The position numbers were made by a program, and so were the translations under genes. From contig JALHOG010000033.1 in the NCBI GenBank assembly GCA_022843125.1, positions 1 to 51,907 of the forward strand: a stretch of 51,907 nt of DNA, in the 5' to 3' direction. Position 1 is the first letter of the stretch, and every line of letters starts with the position of its first letter. The DNA comes from Ilumatobacteraceae bacterium. GTDB lineage: Bacteria > Actinomycetota > Acidimicrobiia > Acidimicrobiales > Ilumatobacteraceae. The notes below the pieces were generated by a model. It ran no database searches. It saw nothing but the letters and a program-made list of their open reading frames with translations, and was not told the DNA's origin. Of the stretch, positions 34,259-43,307 are shown one piece after another.

Positions 34259-35461
34259 TCACATGGTGTCGGGTGCGGGGGCAACGAGTGTGGCGCCCGG
34301 ATCCCAGCGGGCCATGACCGATGTGGGTTTGCGGAACACGATGCCCTCGACGGCCGCCGCCCCGGTTCCGGGATCGTGCTCGAGGCCCGGCAAACCGTCG
34401 AGCACGGCGTCGACGGCGGCCCTCGCCTCGATCCGCGCCAGCTGCGCACCGATGCAGGCGTGCGGACCGTGGACGAACGTCAGGTGTCCCGGCTCCCCGG
34501 CGCGATCGAGCCGGAACTCGTGCGGTCGGTCGTGGACGGCGGGATCTCGGTTCGCGCCGGCGAGCGACACCACGACGAAGTCGCGGGCGGCGATGTGCAC
34601 GCCGGCCAACGTCGTGTCGCAGGTCGCGAAGCGGTCGACGCGAGCGACCGCCGGTTCGAGTCGGAGCGACTCCTCGATCGCGACGTCGACGAGCGAACGG
34701 TCGTCACGCACCTGTGCGAGCAACCCCTCCTCGGTGAGGAGATGGCGAAGCAGGTTGGCGATCATGCCCTCGGTGGTCTCGATCGCGCCGAACAGGAACA
34801 CCGCTGCGTTCGACACGAGTTCGTCCTCGGAGAGCACCGCCGCCACCGCGGCGAGCGGACCGTCGGGCTCGGCAGCAGCGTCGGTCAGGGCGCTGCGCAG
34901 TGCATCCATCGCCCGTGCCGCCGAGATCGTCACCTCGTCGTCGGCGTGGCCCGGCGCGGAGGCGATCGAACGCTGCTCTGTCGCGGCCACGATGCGGCGA
35001 TACCAGCCGAGCAGCGTCGTACTCCGCACCGTGTCGAGCCCGAGCGCCATGGCGGCCGTACGTGCCGCCAGCGGCCCGGCGATCGCCGCCGCGAGGTCGC
35101 CGCGGCCAGCGGGGACGAGAGGATCGACCAGCCCGACGGCTTCGGCGGCGACCCGTGGGCCGAGCCGGCCGAGCACCGTCGAGGGTCGGAAGGCGGCGAC
35201 AAACGGGTCGCGGTGATGGCGCTGGGCGGCGCCGTCGAGCGACAGCATGCTCGGGCCCACGACCTGGGCGGTCGAGAATCGCGGATCATCGACGGTGAAG
35301 CGCTCGGCGTCGCGGAGCACCGTGAGGGACTGCGCCCGGTCGAGCACCATCCAGGCACCCACTGCGTCGACCCACACGACAGGGCCCTGCCGACGCAACT
35401 CGTCGACCACCTCGTGGTGAGCGCGAGCGAGTCGCGTGAGTGTGATCGACGTGCTCTCCAT
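34259..35461 (-). CDS. Cytochrome P450
   Basis: 400 residues, the usual length of soluble bacterial P450s. The heme-binding motif is FVHGPHACIGAQLARIE (about residue 345) and the Cys is present. The ExxR pair is in IEESLRLEP, and the I-helix reads VFLFGAIETTEGMIANLL, with GAIETT in place of the typical AGxET/DT. It should hydroxylate a small molecule using a ferredoxin partner not encoded here. The ATG at 35461 starts MESTSITLTRL. It is convergent with the thioredoxin gene. Confidence 0.92.
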   Translation of the reverse strand: MESTSITLTRLARAHHEVVDELRRQGPVVWVDAVGAWMVLDRAQSLTVLRDAERFTVDDPRFSTAQVVGPSMLSLDGAAQRHHRDPFVAAFRPSTVLGRLGPRVAAEAVGLVDPLVPAGRGDLAAAIAGPLAARTAAMALGLDTVRSTTLLGWYRRIVAATEQRSIASAPGHADDEVTISAARAMDALRSALTDAAAEPDGPLAAVAAVLSEDELVSNAAVFLFGAIETTEGMIANLLRHLLTEEGLLAQVRDDRSLVDVAIEESLRLEPAVARVDRFATCDTTLAGVHIAARDFVVVSLAGANRDPAVHDRPHEFRLDRAGEPGHLTFVHGPHACIGAQLARIEARAAVDAVLDGLPGLEHDPGTGAAAVEGIVFRKPTSVMARWDPGATLVAPAPDTM

Positions 35462-35586
35462 CCCGTGCCTCGACCCTACTGCTGCGCCTGTGGTCACGCG
35501 TCGAGAACCCGAGCGCTCGCCCGCTCGGGTGAGATGACGTACCAGGTCATGGATGGCACGGCCGACCGAGTGCTTTGATCGTGGCG

Positions 35587-35982
35587 ATGGATCCCCTGAA
35601 CGACGACGCCCGCTCCGTCGTGAGCCGCTACCTCGCCGCGTGGCACGCAGGTGACCTCACCGCCGTGCTCGCGTCCTACCACCCTGAGCTCGTGCTGGAG
35701 TGGCCTGGGTCGCACACGCTCGCCGGACGCCATGCAGGCCTCGACCACGCCCTCGGTGCGCTCGCCGAGCTGCAATCGCGCACGGGTCGCGTGGTCACCT
35801 CGATCGGGCCGGTGGAGAGGTCGGACGACGGGCGGATCGCCGTCGAGGTCATCGAACGATGGTCGTGCCCCGAGCCCGTCGAGGTGTCGCGGCTGCTGAC
35901 GTTCGACGTCGCCGACGGGCGGATCGTGTCGTGCACCGTGGTGGAGGCCGACCAGCCACTGATCGATCGGCTCATCGGCTGA
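35587..35982 (+). CDS. SnoaL-like protein
   Basis: 131 residues of the SnoaL/NTF2-like fold: VVSRYLAAWHAGDLTAVLAS, YHPELVLEWPGSHTLAGRHA, then beta-strands ending IVSCTVVEADQPLIDRLIG. Such proteins are small enzymes or binding proteins with varied roles. The ATG at 35587 was chosen over a GTG four codons upstream. It diverges from the P450 and converges with the WYL regulator. Confidence 0.85.
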   Translation: MDPLNDDARSVVSRYLAAWHAGDLTAVLASYHPELVLEWPGSHTLAGRHAGLDHALGALAELQSRTGRVVTSIGPVERSDDGRIAVEVIERWSCPEPVEVSRLLTFDVADGRIVSCTVVEADQPLIDRLIG

Positions 35983-35994
35983 CCGGTTCCGGCA

Positions 35995-37032
35995 TCACAG
36001 CTCGCCGTCACCGTCATCATCACCACCATCGTCATCGTCGTCGTCGTCATCGTCATCGGCGTACAGCTCGCCCAGCTCGCGAGCGAGGCGAGCGAGGTGC
36101 GCACGCACGGCGTCGGGTTCGACGACCTCGATCAACCTGCCCCACCCGGCCAGGTGCTGGGCGATCACGATCGCTGCCGGCCCACCCACGATCACTTCCA
36201 CGCGACCATCCGCGCGTTCGGGAGCGTCACCGACGCGCTCCACCTCGGCGAGCATCATGTCCGACCCGAACTGGCCGCGCAGCCCTGACACGAAGGACGG
36301 GTCGATCAGGATCGTCGCCCGCACCCTGAGTCGGCGCTCACCCACCGTCTCGACGACGGTCCGCCAGGCCGCCGAGAGGTCGAAATCGGCAGGCCGGACC
36401 ACCGGTTCGTCGAGGATCTCCGCCGAACGCACCCGGCCGACGCGGAACGTGCGCATCCCGCGATCGGTGCCGGCGATCACGTACCAGACCGACCCCTTGG
36501 ACACGAGCCCCAGCGGGTCGATCACGCGCTCGGAGGTGTTGCGTTCGCGGTCGACGTAGCCGAGCCGCACGCGCCGGCGTTCGACCAGTGCCCGCTGGAG
36601 CGCGGCGAGGTGCTCGGGTGCGGGCGCGCTGTCGGCCGCCCCCCAACCTGTCGGATCGACCATCACCGCATTGAGCGCTGCCTCGGCGTCGGCGCGGAAC
36701 GTCTCGGGGAGGGCGCGCAGCAGCTTGCGTAGCGCGCTCGACGTGTCGACCGTGGGCATCGCGGCGGTGCCGACCGCACCTGCGGCGAGGAACAGCGAAC
36801 GCGCCTCGTTCGCGGTGAGCCCGCTCAGGTCGGTGCGCCCACCGCCGAGCAGCTGCCATCCGCCGTGCCGGCCCGCCTGGGAGTACACGGGGACACCGGC
36901 CATGGCCAGGGCCTCGAGGTCGCGCCGGGCGGTCTTCTCGGACACCTCGAGCTCGGCGGCGAGCTCGCGAGCGGTCACGCGCCCACGCGTCTGGAGCAGC
37001 AGCAGGGTGGCCACGAGGCGATCAGCGCGCAC
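35995..37032 (-). CDS. WYL-domain transcriptional regulator
   Basis: 345 residues. The N-terminal winged helix is of the HTH_11 type (VTARELAAELEVSEKTARRD, around 19-38). The WYL domain is present (RVIDPLGLVSKGSVWYVIAG, FRVGRVRSAEIL). An acidic tail of about ten consecutive Asp and further Gly/Asp ends the protein, encoded by GTC/ATC triplet runs. It diverges from an ABC exporter operon, with a 9/10-matching palindrome between them, so it probably controls the exporter and itself. Confidence 0.9.
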   Translation of the reverse strand: MRADRLVATLLLLQTRGRVTARELAAELEVSEKTARRDLEALAMAGVPVYSQAGRHGGWQLLGGGRTDLSGLTANEARSLFLAAGAVGTAAMPTVDTSSALRKLLRALPETFRADAEAALNAVMVDPTGWGAADSAPAPEHLAALQRALVERRRVRLGYVDRERNTSERVIDPLGLVSKGSVWYVIAGTDRGMRTFRVGRVRSAEILDEPVVRPADFDLSAAWRTVVETVGERRLRVRATILIDPSFVSGLRGQFGSDMMLAEVERVGDAPERADGRVEVIVGGPAAIVIAQHLAGWGRLIEVVEPDAVRAHLARLARELGELYADDDDDDDDDDGGDDDGDGEL

Positions 37033-37050
37033 AGGTCCATCATCATCGCG

Positions 37051-37075
37051 AACCTGGTCATGAACTGACCAGTTT
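37051..37075. promoter_or_regulatory. Inverted repeat between WYL regulator and ABC exporter
   Basis: AACCTGGTCA-TGAAC-TGACCAGTTT has 10-bp arms with nine matches and a 5-nt centre. It lies 18 bp from the regulator start and about 20 bp from the exporter start, an ideal place for a repressor acting on both genes. Confidence 0.75.
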
Positions 37076-37094
37076 CGGGTCGCAGGATGTGCCC

Positions 37095-38099
37095 ATGATC
37101 GTCACCGAACCATCCCACGACCGCGCGCTCGACGCAGCGGCATCCCGGGCCCACTCGAACCGGCCACCCGCGATCGAGGCGGTGGGCCTCACGAAGCGCT
37201 ACGGCGACGTCGAGGCGCTCGCCGGGCTCGACCTCGTCGCCCCGGCCGGGCAGGTCACCGCCGTGCTCGGACCGAACGGGGCCGGCAAGACGACGTTCGT
37301 CAAAGCCGTCGCCACCCTCCTGCGCCCCGATCGCGGCAGCCTGCACGTCGTCGGCATCGACGCCATCACCCACCCCCAGCAGATCCGGCGGGTGATCGGG
37401 CTCGCCGGTCAGAACGCCGCGGTGGAACCGGCGCTGACCGGTCGCGAGAACCTGGTCATGGTCGCTCGGCTCTTCGGGCACCGGCGGGCGGCGGCGCGAG
37501 CGGCGGCCGACTCCGTGCTCGCCGAGATCGGACTCACCGACGACGCCGATCGGCCGGTGCGCGGGTACAGCGGCGGGATGCGCCGGCGCCTCGACCTCGG
37601 AGCGAGTCTGGTCGGCGCTCCCCGCCTGCTGCTCCTCGACGAGCCGACGACCGGTCTCGACCCGCGCACACGGCTCGAGCTGTGGGGCTCGATTCGGGCG
37701 CTGGTACGGGGCGGCACCGATGTGCTGCTCACCACCCAGTACCTCGAGGAGGCCGACCAGCTCGCCGACCACGTCGTGATCATCGATCACGGCCGGTCGA
37801 TCGCGACCGGGTCACCCACCGAGCTCAAGGCGCGCGCCGGACGCGACGTCGTCGATGTGCGGGTCCGTCACGCCGCCGATCTCGGCCGCACCGCCGACCT
37901 GCTGGCTCCGTTGAGCAGCGACGCACCCCACCTCGACCCGCCGGCACGACGGATCACCGTCCCGGTGGCCGACGGCACCGCGCGTCTCACCGACGCCGTC
38001 CGCGCCATCACGGCCGACGGGATCGAGCTCGACGACATCGGCCTGCGCCGGCCGACGCTCGACGAGGTCTTCCTCGCGCTCACCGCCCACGACGCCTGA
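37095..38099 (+). CDS. ABC exporter ATP-binding protein (DrrA type)
   Basis: 334 residues. Walker A is LGPNGAGKTTFVK, the signature YSGGMRRRLDLGAS and Walker B LLLLDEPTTGLDP; the C-terminal ~90 residues are the extension typical of DrrA-like ATPases, ending DEVFLALTAHDA. With the next gene's permease it exports drugs, lipids or similar. ATG at 37095 with AGGA seven bases before it. It is divergent from the WYL regulator, and 55 bp precede the permease gene. Confidence 0.92.
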   Translation: MIVTEPSHDRALDAAASRAHSNRPPAIEAVGLTKRYGDVEALAGLDLVAPAGQVTAVLGPNGAGKTTFVKAVATLLRPDRGSLHVVGIDAITHPQQIRRVIGLAGQNAAVEPALTGRENLVMVARLFGHRRAAARAAADSVLAEIGLTDDADRPVRGYSGGMRRRLDLGASLVGAPRLLLLDEPTTGLDPRTRLELWGSIRALVRGGTDVLLTTQYLEEADQLADHVVIIDHGRSIATGSPTELKARAGRDVVDVRVRHAADLGRTADLLAPLSSDAPHLDPPARRITVPVADGTARLTDAVRAITADGIELDDIGLRRPTLDEVFLALTAHDA

Positions 38100-38154
38100 T
38101 GACCGGCACCCGTCACACCGACATTCCCCTCTCGCACGCCCAGGAGACACGACC

Positions 38155-38973
38155 ATGAACACGACGAACACGACGAACACGATCACTGCACCCGACCATC
38201 CGCCCACCGCGCTGGCGACCGCCGGCGCCTACGCCTCGCGCACCATCCGGCAGTTCGCCCGCACCCCACAGCTCCTCGTGGTGGGCGCGCTCACCTCGGT
38301 GATGTTCCTGCTGATCTTCCGGTATGTGTTCGGCGGCGCGATCGACACCGGTGCGATCGCCTACGTCGACTTTCTCATCCCGGCGCTCGCGGCAGCCGCG
38401 GGACTGTTCTCGAGCGGGGCCACCGGCGTCGCCGAAGACGCCGACTCGGGCCTGTTCGACCGACTCCGCTCCCTTCCGGTGCCACGAGCCGCCGTGCTGC
38501 TCGGACGGTCGCTGGCCGACACCGCGCTCGTGATGTGGAGCGTCGTCGTGACCATCGTCGTCGGCTTCGCCGTGGGCTTCCGGATCGGGGGCGGCCCGCT
38601 CGAAGCACTCGCCGCGTTCGGGTTGTGCGTGCTGTTCGCCGCTGCGTTCAGCTGGCTGATGATCTACCTCGGCCTGATCAGCGGCACTGCGCAGGCGGCC
38701 CAGGGCATCTCGTTCTCGGTGTTCCCGCTGATCTTCGTGTCGAGCGCCTACGTGCCGGTCGAGTCGATGCCGGGATGGCTGCAGCCGGTGGCCGAGCACC
38801 AACCGGTCACCGCGATGGTCGGTGCAGTCCGGGCGCTCACGATCGACGCCGACGCCGCGATGGTGCTCGGGCACTCGACGTCGTGGTTCGTGGTACGTGC
38901 GCTGCTCTGGTCGGTCGTGATCCTCGCCGTGTTCGCCACGCTCTCGACCCGCCGCTTCGCCCGGGGTGGTTGA
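38155..38973 (+). CDS. ABC exporter permease (DrrB/ABC-2 type)
   Basis: 272 residues with about six membrane segments. After a Thr/Asn-rich start (MNTTNTTNTITAP) comes an amphipathic helix and ABC-2 features (LLIFRYVFGGAID, DADSGLFDRLRSLPVPR, SGTAQAAQGISFSVFPLIFV). It forms the membrane part of the exporter with the preceding ATPase. A terminator-like hairpin follows at 39037-39062. Confidence 0.9.
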   Translation: MNTTNTTNTITAPDHPPTALATAGAYASRTIRQFARTPQLLVVGALTSVMFLLIFRYVFGGAIDTGAIAYVDFLIPALAAAAGLFSSGATGVAEDADSGLFDRLRSLPVPRAAVLLGRSLADTALVMWSVVVTIVVGFAVGFRIGGGPLEALAAFGLCVLFAAAFSWLMIYLGLISGTAQAAQGISFSVFPLIFVSSAYVPVESMPGWLQPVAEHQPVTAMVGAVRALTIDADAAMVLGHSTSWFVVRALLWSVVILAVFATLSTRRFARGG

Positions 38974-39036
38974 CGCCACCGCTCGGGCCAGGAGGTCGCG
39001 GCGGTCCGCCGATCGCCGAGACCTCCGGCCCGATCA

Positions 39037-39062
39037 GGGCTTCGGCCGCCCGACCGAAGCCC
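39037..39062 (+). terminator. Hairpin downstream of ABC exporter operon
   Basis: GGGCTTCGG and CCGAAGCCC form a perfect 9-bp stem with an 8-nt loop, 64 bp after the permease stop. No T-run, as often in GC-rich genomes. Confidence 0.6.
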
Positions 39063-39088
39063 CTTGCCGGGTGCGACCCCGCCTGCCG

Positions 39089-39152
39089 CACCCGCCACCT
39101 GTGATTCCCGCCACCAGTGGTTCCCGCCATCTGTCGTTCCCGCCGGGGCGGC
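39089..39152. repeat. Four 16-bp tandem units with TTCCCGCC core
   Basis: Units start at 39089, 39105, 39121 and 39137. The first three agree with yyCCCGCCAyCwGTsr; the fourth keeps TTCCCGCC and then diverges. They fill the space between the exporter terminator and the convergent tiny gene. Confidence 0.75.
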
Positions 39153-39155
39153 CGA

Positions 39156-39320
39156 TCACCGACCGGTTCCGTCCAGCTCCGACTCGATGATCTGGAGCAG
39201 CTCGTCGCTGCCGGAGAACGCACGCGATGTTGCCGACCGCACGTACTCGACGGTGCCGTGCAGGCCGGCCGCGGTCGCTTCGTCAGCGGGTTGCCAGATG
39301 CGCACCACGAACGTCTCCAT
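39156..39320 (-). CDS. Small protein of unknown function next to SARP regulator
   Basis: 54 residues: METFVVRIWQPADEATAAGL, HGTVEYVRSATSRAFSGSDE, ending IIESELDGTGR. The codons are strongly G/C at the third position, and the pattern of a VVRIW strand followed by LHGTVEYV and a terminal ELLQII helix looks like a real small domain. Three 11-bp direct repeats lie 17 bp upstream. Upstream in-frame starts (MWPMET, or GTG at 39341) are possible. It follows the regulator stop by about 70 bp and could be its direct target. Confidence 0.65.
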   Translation of the reverse strand: METFVVRIWQPADEATAAGLHGTVEYVRSATSRAFSGSDELLQIIESELDGTGR

Positions 39321-39336
39321 CGGCCACATGATGATC

Positions 39337-39369
39337 GGCACCCTTCGGGTGACCTTCGGGCAACCTTCG
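39337..39369 (-). repeat. Three perfect-period 11-bp direct repeats
   Basis: Reading on the minus strand: CGAAGGTTGCC, CGAAGGTCACC, CGAAGGGTGCC, back to back. Direct repeats with an 11-bp period in front of a gene are the typical binding site of SARP-type regulators, and the upstream gene encodes a protein with a SARP-like C-terminus. Confidence 0.75.
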
Positions 39370-39392
39370 AGTCGGGCCGCCGACCGACAGGG

Positions 39393-42300
39393 TCAGGTGT
39401 TCGGATAGGCGGCGGGCTCGACGCCGAGCTCGGCCATCCGCGCCGAGTAGGTGCGGTAGGCGCGCCTGGCCTCACCGCGATGTCCGGCGGCATCGAGCAC
39501 CCGGATCAGTGCGAGGTGCGCGGCCTCGTCGTAGGGGTCGCGCTGGAGCAGCCGTAGGTAGAGGTGGCCGGCGTGTTCGAGCCGCCCCACGGCTCGCAGC
39601 TGCTCCGCCAGGCGTTGTGCGACCCGCAGATAGAGCGACCGCGCTTCCTCGCGGAGGCCGACCGCCCAGTCTGCGTACGGCTCGTCGTCCAGGTACTCCC
39701 CGGTGTAGCGAGCCTCTGCGGCTGCGAGCTCGTCGAGCGAACTGTCGGCGCCGGCCAGCGCACGACGGGCGTCGTCGACGAACCGGGCGACGTCGAGATC
39801 GACGGTCGACAGATCGATCCACACGTGCTCGCGGTCGGCCACCACGAATGCATCGGCATCGTGGCTGCGTTCCGGGTCGAGCACGCCACGCAACGTCGAG
39901 AGCGTCACCGACAGGCGGCTGGAGCGCTTGTCGGCGGGCTCGTCGGGCCACAGGGTGTCGCACACCTGCTCGCGGGGCAGCGGGCGTCCGAGCCGCGTGG
40001 TGAGCAGTTTCAGCAGGTCGCGCGCCTTGCGCGACTGCCAGCCCGTCGATGGGATCGCGTCACCCGCGCGGTACACACGGAAGCCACCCAGCGTGGCGAT
40101 CCGGACCGGGCTCAGCTCGATCCGAGCGAGACGCCGGCGGGCTTCGTCGATCGGCGCCGACAGGCTGCGGGCCCCCAGCCGACGGACCACGTCGTCGGCG
40201 GCGTCCAACAGCCCGGCGGCATCCACACCGTCGGCTCCCGCGCCGCTCCCGGCCAGTGCGACACCAGCACGCGCGTCGCATGCCGGCTCGCCGAGCGCGC
40301 GCCACAGTTGGCGCGCCTCGCGCCGCGCGGCGCGTGCAACGTCCGCGTCGCCGACCATGCCGCGGAGCTCGAGCCCGAACGCTGCTGCGGCACGATCACG
40401 TCGTTCGCGGCCGAGCTGGGCGAGCTCGTCGGCGTACTGCTCGACCACGGCTGCGCCGTCGCCCCGCCGTACGGCAACCAGGCCCGCCGCCCACAGTGCG
40501 CGCGCCCGCGCCAGCGACGGCTCGATCGCCAGCGCCCGCTCGGCGAACTTCCCGGCTTCGTCGAGTTCGTCGTCGACGAGGAGCTCGGCGAGCCCGGCGA
40601 GGCACGGTGCCAAGCCCTGCACGTCGGATGCCTCCTCGGCGAGCCGGAGCGCCTCGGTGTACGCCGCTCGCGCCTGAGCACGCTCGCCCCGCAGATGGTG
40701 CAGCTCGCCGAGGTGCGCGAGCGGGTACGCCCGCAGCCGCGACCCGAGCACCGAGTACTGGGCGACGGCGGCGTCGAGGTCGCGGGCGGCCTCGTCGACG
40801 CGTCCCAGCCGAAGATGGGCCTCACCGCGATTCGACAGCGCGAGCGCAACCGACGACTGGTAGCCGCTGCGCTCGGCCAGATCGATCGCCAGGTCGAGCT
40901 CGGTCAGACCCTCCTCGTACGCGCCTTCCTCGATCGCTCGCGAGCCACGGTTGGTTCGGATCCGGATGATCTGCAGGACGTCACCGGCAGACTCGGCGTG
41001 CGCGAGCGCACGGACGTAGTGGGCCTCGTTCGCAGCACGATCGCCGTCGACGGCGGCGATCATCGCCGCCACCGTGTGGGACGCGGCGAGTGCCGCATCG
41101 TCGGCGCAGGCCGACGCGAGCGTCATCGCCGTGGCCGCATCGTCGCGGCACGCATCGGCGTCACCGAGCAACCAGTGTGCAGCCGACCGGTAGGCGAGGA
41201 TCGACGCCACGGCCGCAGGGTCGCCGCCGGCATGCCCGACGCCACGCGAGTAGACGTCGAGTCCGTCGTGGATCCGGCCGCGCAGGTGCAGCACCAGGCC
41301 GGCTCGCAGCGCCACGATCGGTGGCAGGTCACCGGCGGGGAACCGGTCGACCGCCGACACGACCCCGTCCCAATCGCCCGAGGCGAAGCGCGCCTCGATC
41401 TCGGGCCCCACCACGGTCACCCGCGCGTCGGCGGACATCGACTCGACCGCACGCAGCACCGCTCCGGCGGCGCCGGCCGACACCAGCGCGCGGGCGTGCT
41501 GCGCGACGTAGGCGGCCGTGGATGCGCTGTCGCCGGCTCCGAGGAGGAGCCCCAGCGCCTCACGATGCGCCCCACGGTGCTCCAACCAGGCTGCCGCCTT
41601 CGCAGTCCGCTCCCCCGACTCGATCGTCTGCTGCGCCGTCGACGGCCGACCTTCGACGTAGGCGCGCACGAGCGGCGGCACTGCATACCACCCCGGCTCG
41701 GCTTCCTCCTGGATGACGACCCCGGCGCGCGCGAGACGCGGCACCGAGTCGGTCGCGAGCAGCCCCATCGCATCGAGGAGCTCGACGCTGAAGCGGTCGA
41801 GGCGGGCCGCTTCGGCAACGAGGACCGTCTCGTCGGCCGCGAGCGCACCGAACACTTCCTCGGCGAGCAGCTCGGCGAGCGGGCTCCCCGGTCGGGAGAG
41901 CCGCTCGATCGCGGCGCGGCGGTGCGCCGGCGGCCGCCCGGCGAGCGCCACCGTCGCCATCCGGACCGCAGCGGGCCATCCGGCGGTCGCCCGGTGCACG
42001 AGCGCCGCCAGGTCGGGCGACTCCGAGTCGGGGAGCGAAGCGGCGACCACCGACGCGGTCTCGTCGGGCCCGAAGGCCAGCTCACTGGCGGTGAGTTCGA
42101 GCACCTGCGCCTGCGCCCGGAGGCGAGCGATCGGGAAGGGCACCTCGTCCTGGGAGAGCAGCACCAGGTGCAGCGTCGGCGGGGCGTGGCGGCAGAGCGC
42201 GGCGAGCAACGGCGCGCTCGCCGAACCATCCAGCTCGTGCGCGTCGTCGACGACGAGTGTCACGTCGGACCGCAGGTGATCAGCGAGCCACGCTGCGAGG

Positions 42301-42650
42301 TGCGCTGCCAGTCCCGGGGCCAGGGAGTCGTCGGCGGGCGAGCCGCCGGCGAGCGCCGCCGGGTCGACCACGATCGACGGCGTCCGAACGCGCAGGGCCA
42401 TCGTCAGACCCGCCGCCAGGACCCGCGGGTCGCGGTCGGCGCGGTCGACCGTGTACCAGGCAGTCGGATGATCGGCTGCCCAGCGTGCGACCAGCGTCGA
42501 TTTGCCGTACCCCGTCCCGGCGATCACGGTCGTCAACCGAGCGTTCGTGATCCCGGCGAGGCGGTGGTCGAGGCGCGGGCGCGCGACCACGTCGGCGGGC
42601 ACTCGCGGCACGAGCAGCTTCGAACTGGTGACACCGCCGGGGACGTTCAC
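39393..42650 (-). CDS. MalT-like ATPase / TPR / SARP (BTAD) regulator
   Basis: 1085 residues from a GTG start. The N-terminus SSKLLVPRVPADVVARPRLD and the P-loop VIAGTGYGKSTLVARWA (about 43-58) with Walker B TLVVDDAHELDG match MalT/LuxR-type STAND ATPases. The middle is TPR-rich helices. The C-terminus is not LuxR but a winged helix (VRIATLGGFRVYRAGD, SRKARDLLKLLTTRLGRPL) plus a bacterial transcriptional activation domain ending YRTYSARMAELGVEPAAYPN, as in SARP regulators. Such proteins bind 11-bp spaced direct repeats; three lie just downstream in front of the tiny gene. The ligand is unknown. Confidence 0.9.
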   Translation of the reverse strand: MNVPGGVTSSKLLVPRVPADVVARPRLDHRLAGITNARLTTVIAGTGYGKSTLVARWAADHPTAWYTVDRADRDPRVLAAGLTMALRVRTPSIVVDPAALAGGSPADDSLAPGLAAHLAAWLADHLRSDVTLVVDDAHELDGSASAPLLAALCRHAPPTLHLVLLSQDEVPFPIARLRAQAQVLELTASELAFGPDETASVVAASLPDSESPDLAALVHRATAGWPAAVRMATVALAGRPPAHRRAAIERLSRPGSPLAELLAEEVFGALAADETVLVAEAARLDRFSVELLDAMGLLATDSVPRLARAGVVIQEEAEPGWYAVPPLVRAYVEGRPSTAQQTIESGERTAKAAAWLEHRGAHREALGLLLGAGDSASTAAYVAQHARALVSAGAAGAVLRAVESMSADARVTVVGPEIEARFASGDWDGVVSAVDRFPAGDLPPIVALRAGLVLHLRGRIHDGLDVYSRGVGHAGGDPAAVASILAYRSAAHWLLGDADACRDDAATAMTLASACADDAALAASHTVAAMIAAVDGDRAANEAHYVRALAHAESAGDVLQIIRIRTNRGSRAIEEGAYEEGLTELDLAIDLAERSGYQSSVALALSNRGEAHLRLGRVDEAARDLDAAVAQYSVLGSRLRAYPLAHLGELHHLRGERAQARAAYTEALRLAEEASDVQGLAPCLAGLAELLVDDELDEAGKFAERALAIEPSLARARALWAAGLVAVRRGDGAAVVEQYADELAQLGRERRDRAAAAFGLELRGMVGDADVARAARREARQLWRALGEPACDARAGVALAGSGAGADGVDAAGLLDAADDVVRRLGARSLSAPIDEARRRLARIELSPVRIATLGGFRVYRAGDAIPSTGWQSRKARDLLKLLTTRLGRPLPREQVCDTLWPDEPADKRSSRLSVTLSTLRGVLDPERSHDADAFVVADREHVWIDLSTVDLDVARFVDDARRALAGADSSLDELAAAEARYTGEYLDDEPYADWAVGLREEARSLYLRVAQRLAEQLRAVGRLEHAGHLYLRLLQRDPYDEAAHLALIRVLDAAGHRGEARRAYRTYSARMAELGVEPAAYPNT

Positions 42651-42796
42651 CGCAGCGCGAGTGCCGTCGGTCGGTGGTCACGGCCAGCCGGAAACAGGCG
42701 TGGTCGGCACGCAGACGCACACGTCCTCACTCCAGGCATCGAGCCAATCTAGAGCGCACGCCCCTGCTGCGACCCGGCCGGACGAGAACGGTGTGA

Positions 42797-43303
42797 TCAC
42801 GCGAGTGCGGAGGCGATCGCCGCCAGGAAGTCGTCGGCGTCGACGTCGATCGCGCCGTTCCACGAACGCACCGGCACACCGTCGCGGTCGAGCAGGACGG
42901 AGAACGGCATCATCGCCCCACCGAAGTGGGTCAGCAGCGCTCCGTCCGGATCGCGCCAGACGGGCAACGACACCTCCAGACGGTCGGTCATCGCCGCCAC
43001 CGCGTCGTCATCGATCACCGCCGCGTCGATGTTGACGGCGATGATCCGCAGGCCCGGGTCGGCCTCGGCTGCGAACGCATCGAGTTCGGGGAGCTCGCGC
43101 TCGCACGGGATGCACCACGTGGCCCAGCCGGCGAGCAGCACTGCCTCACCGCGCATCTCGTCGACCGCGACCGGGCGCCCGGAGCCGAAGTCGATCGCGG
43201 CGTACGGCTCCGCGGGCGGACCGTCGCCGCAGCTCGCCACGGTCGCCGATCCGGCGACGAGCACAGCACACGCCCGCCATCGGGTCGACCGCACGCGGAC
43301 CAT
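42797..43303 (-). CDS. Thioredoxin-like lipoprotein (ResA/TlpA type)
   Basis: 168 residues. A lipoprotein signal with lipobox VASC (Cys25) is followed by a thioredoxin fold with the WATWCIPCERELPEL active site (Cys64, Cys67) and the cis-Pro loop MMPFSVLLDRDG. It begins 4 nt after the cytochrome c gene and is the last gene of the bc operon. It probably keeps heme-binding cysteines of apocytochromes reduced for heme attachment. Confidence 0.88.
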   Translation of the reverse strand: MVRVRSTRWRACAVLVAGSATVASCGDGPPAEPYAAIDFGSGRPVAVDEMRGEAVLLAGWATWCIPCERELPELDAFAAEADPGLRIIAVNIDAAVIDDDAVAAMTDRLEVSLPVWRDPDGALLTHFGGAMMPFSVLLDRDGVPVRSWNGAIDVDADDFLAAIASALA

Positions 43304-43307
43304 CCGG

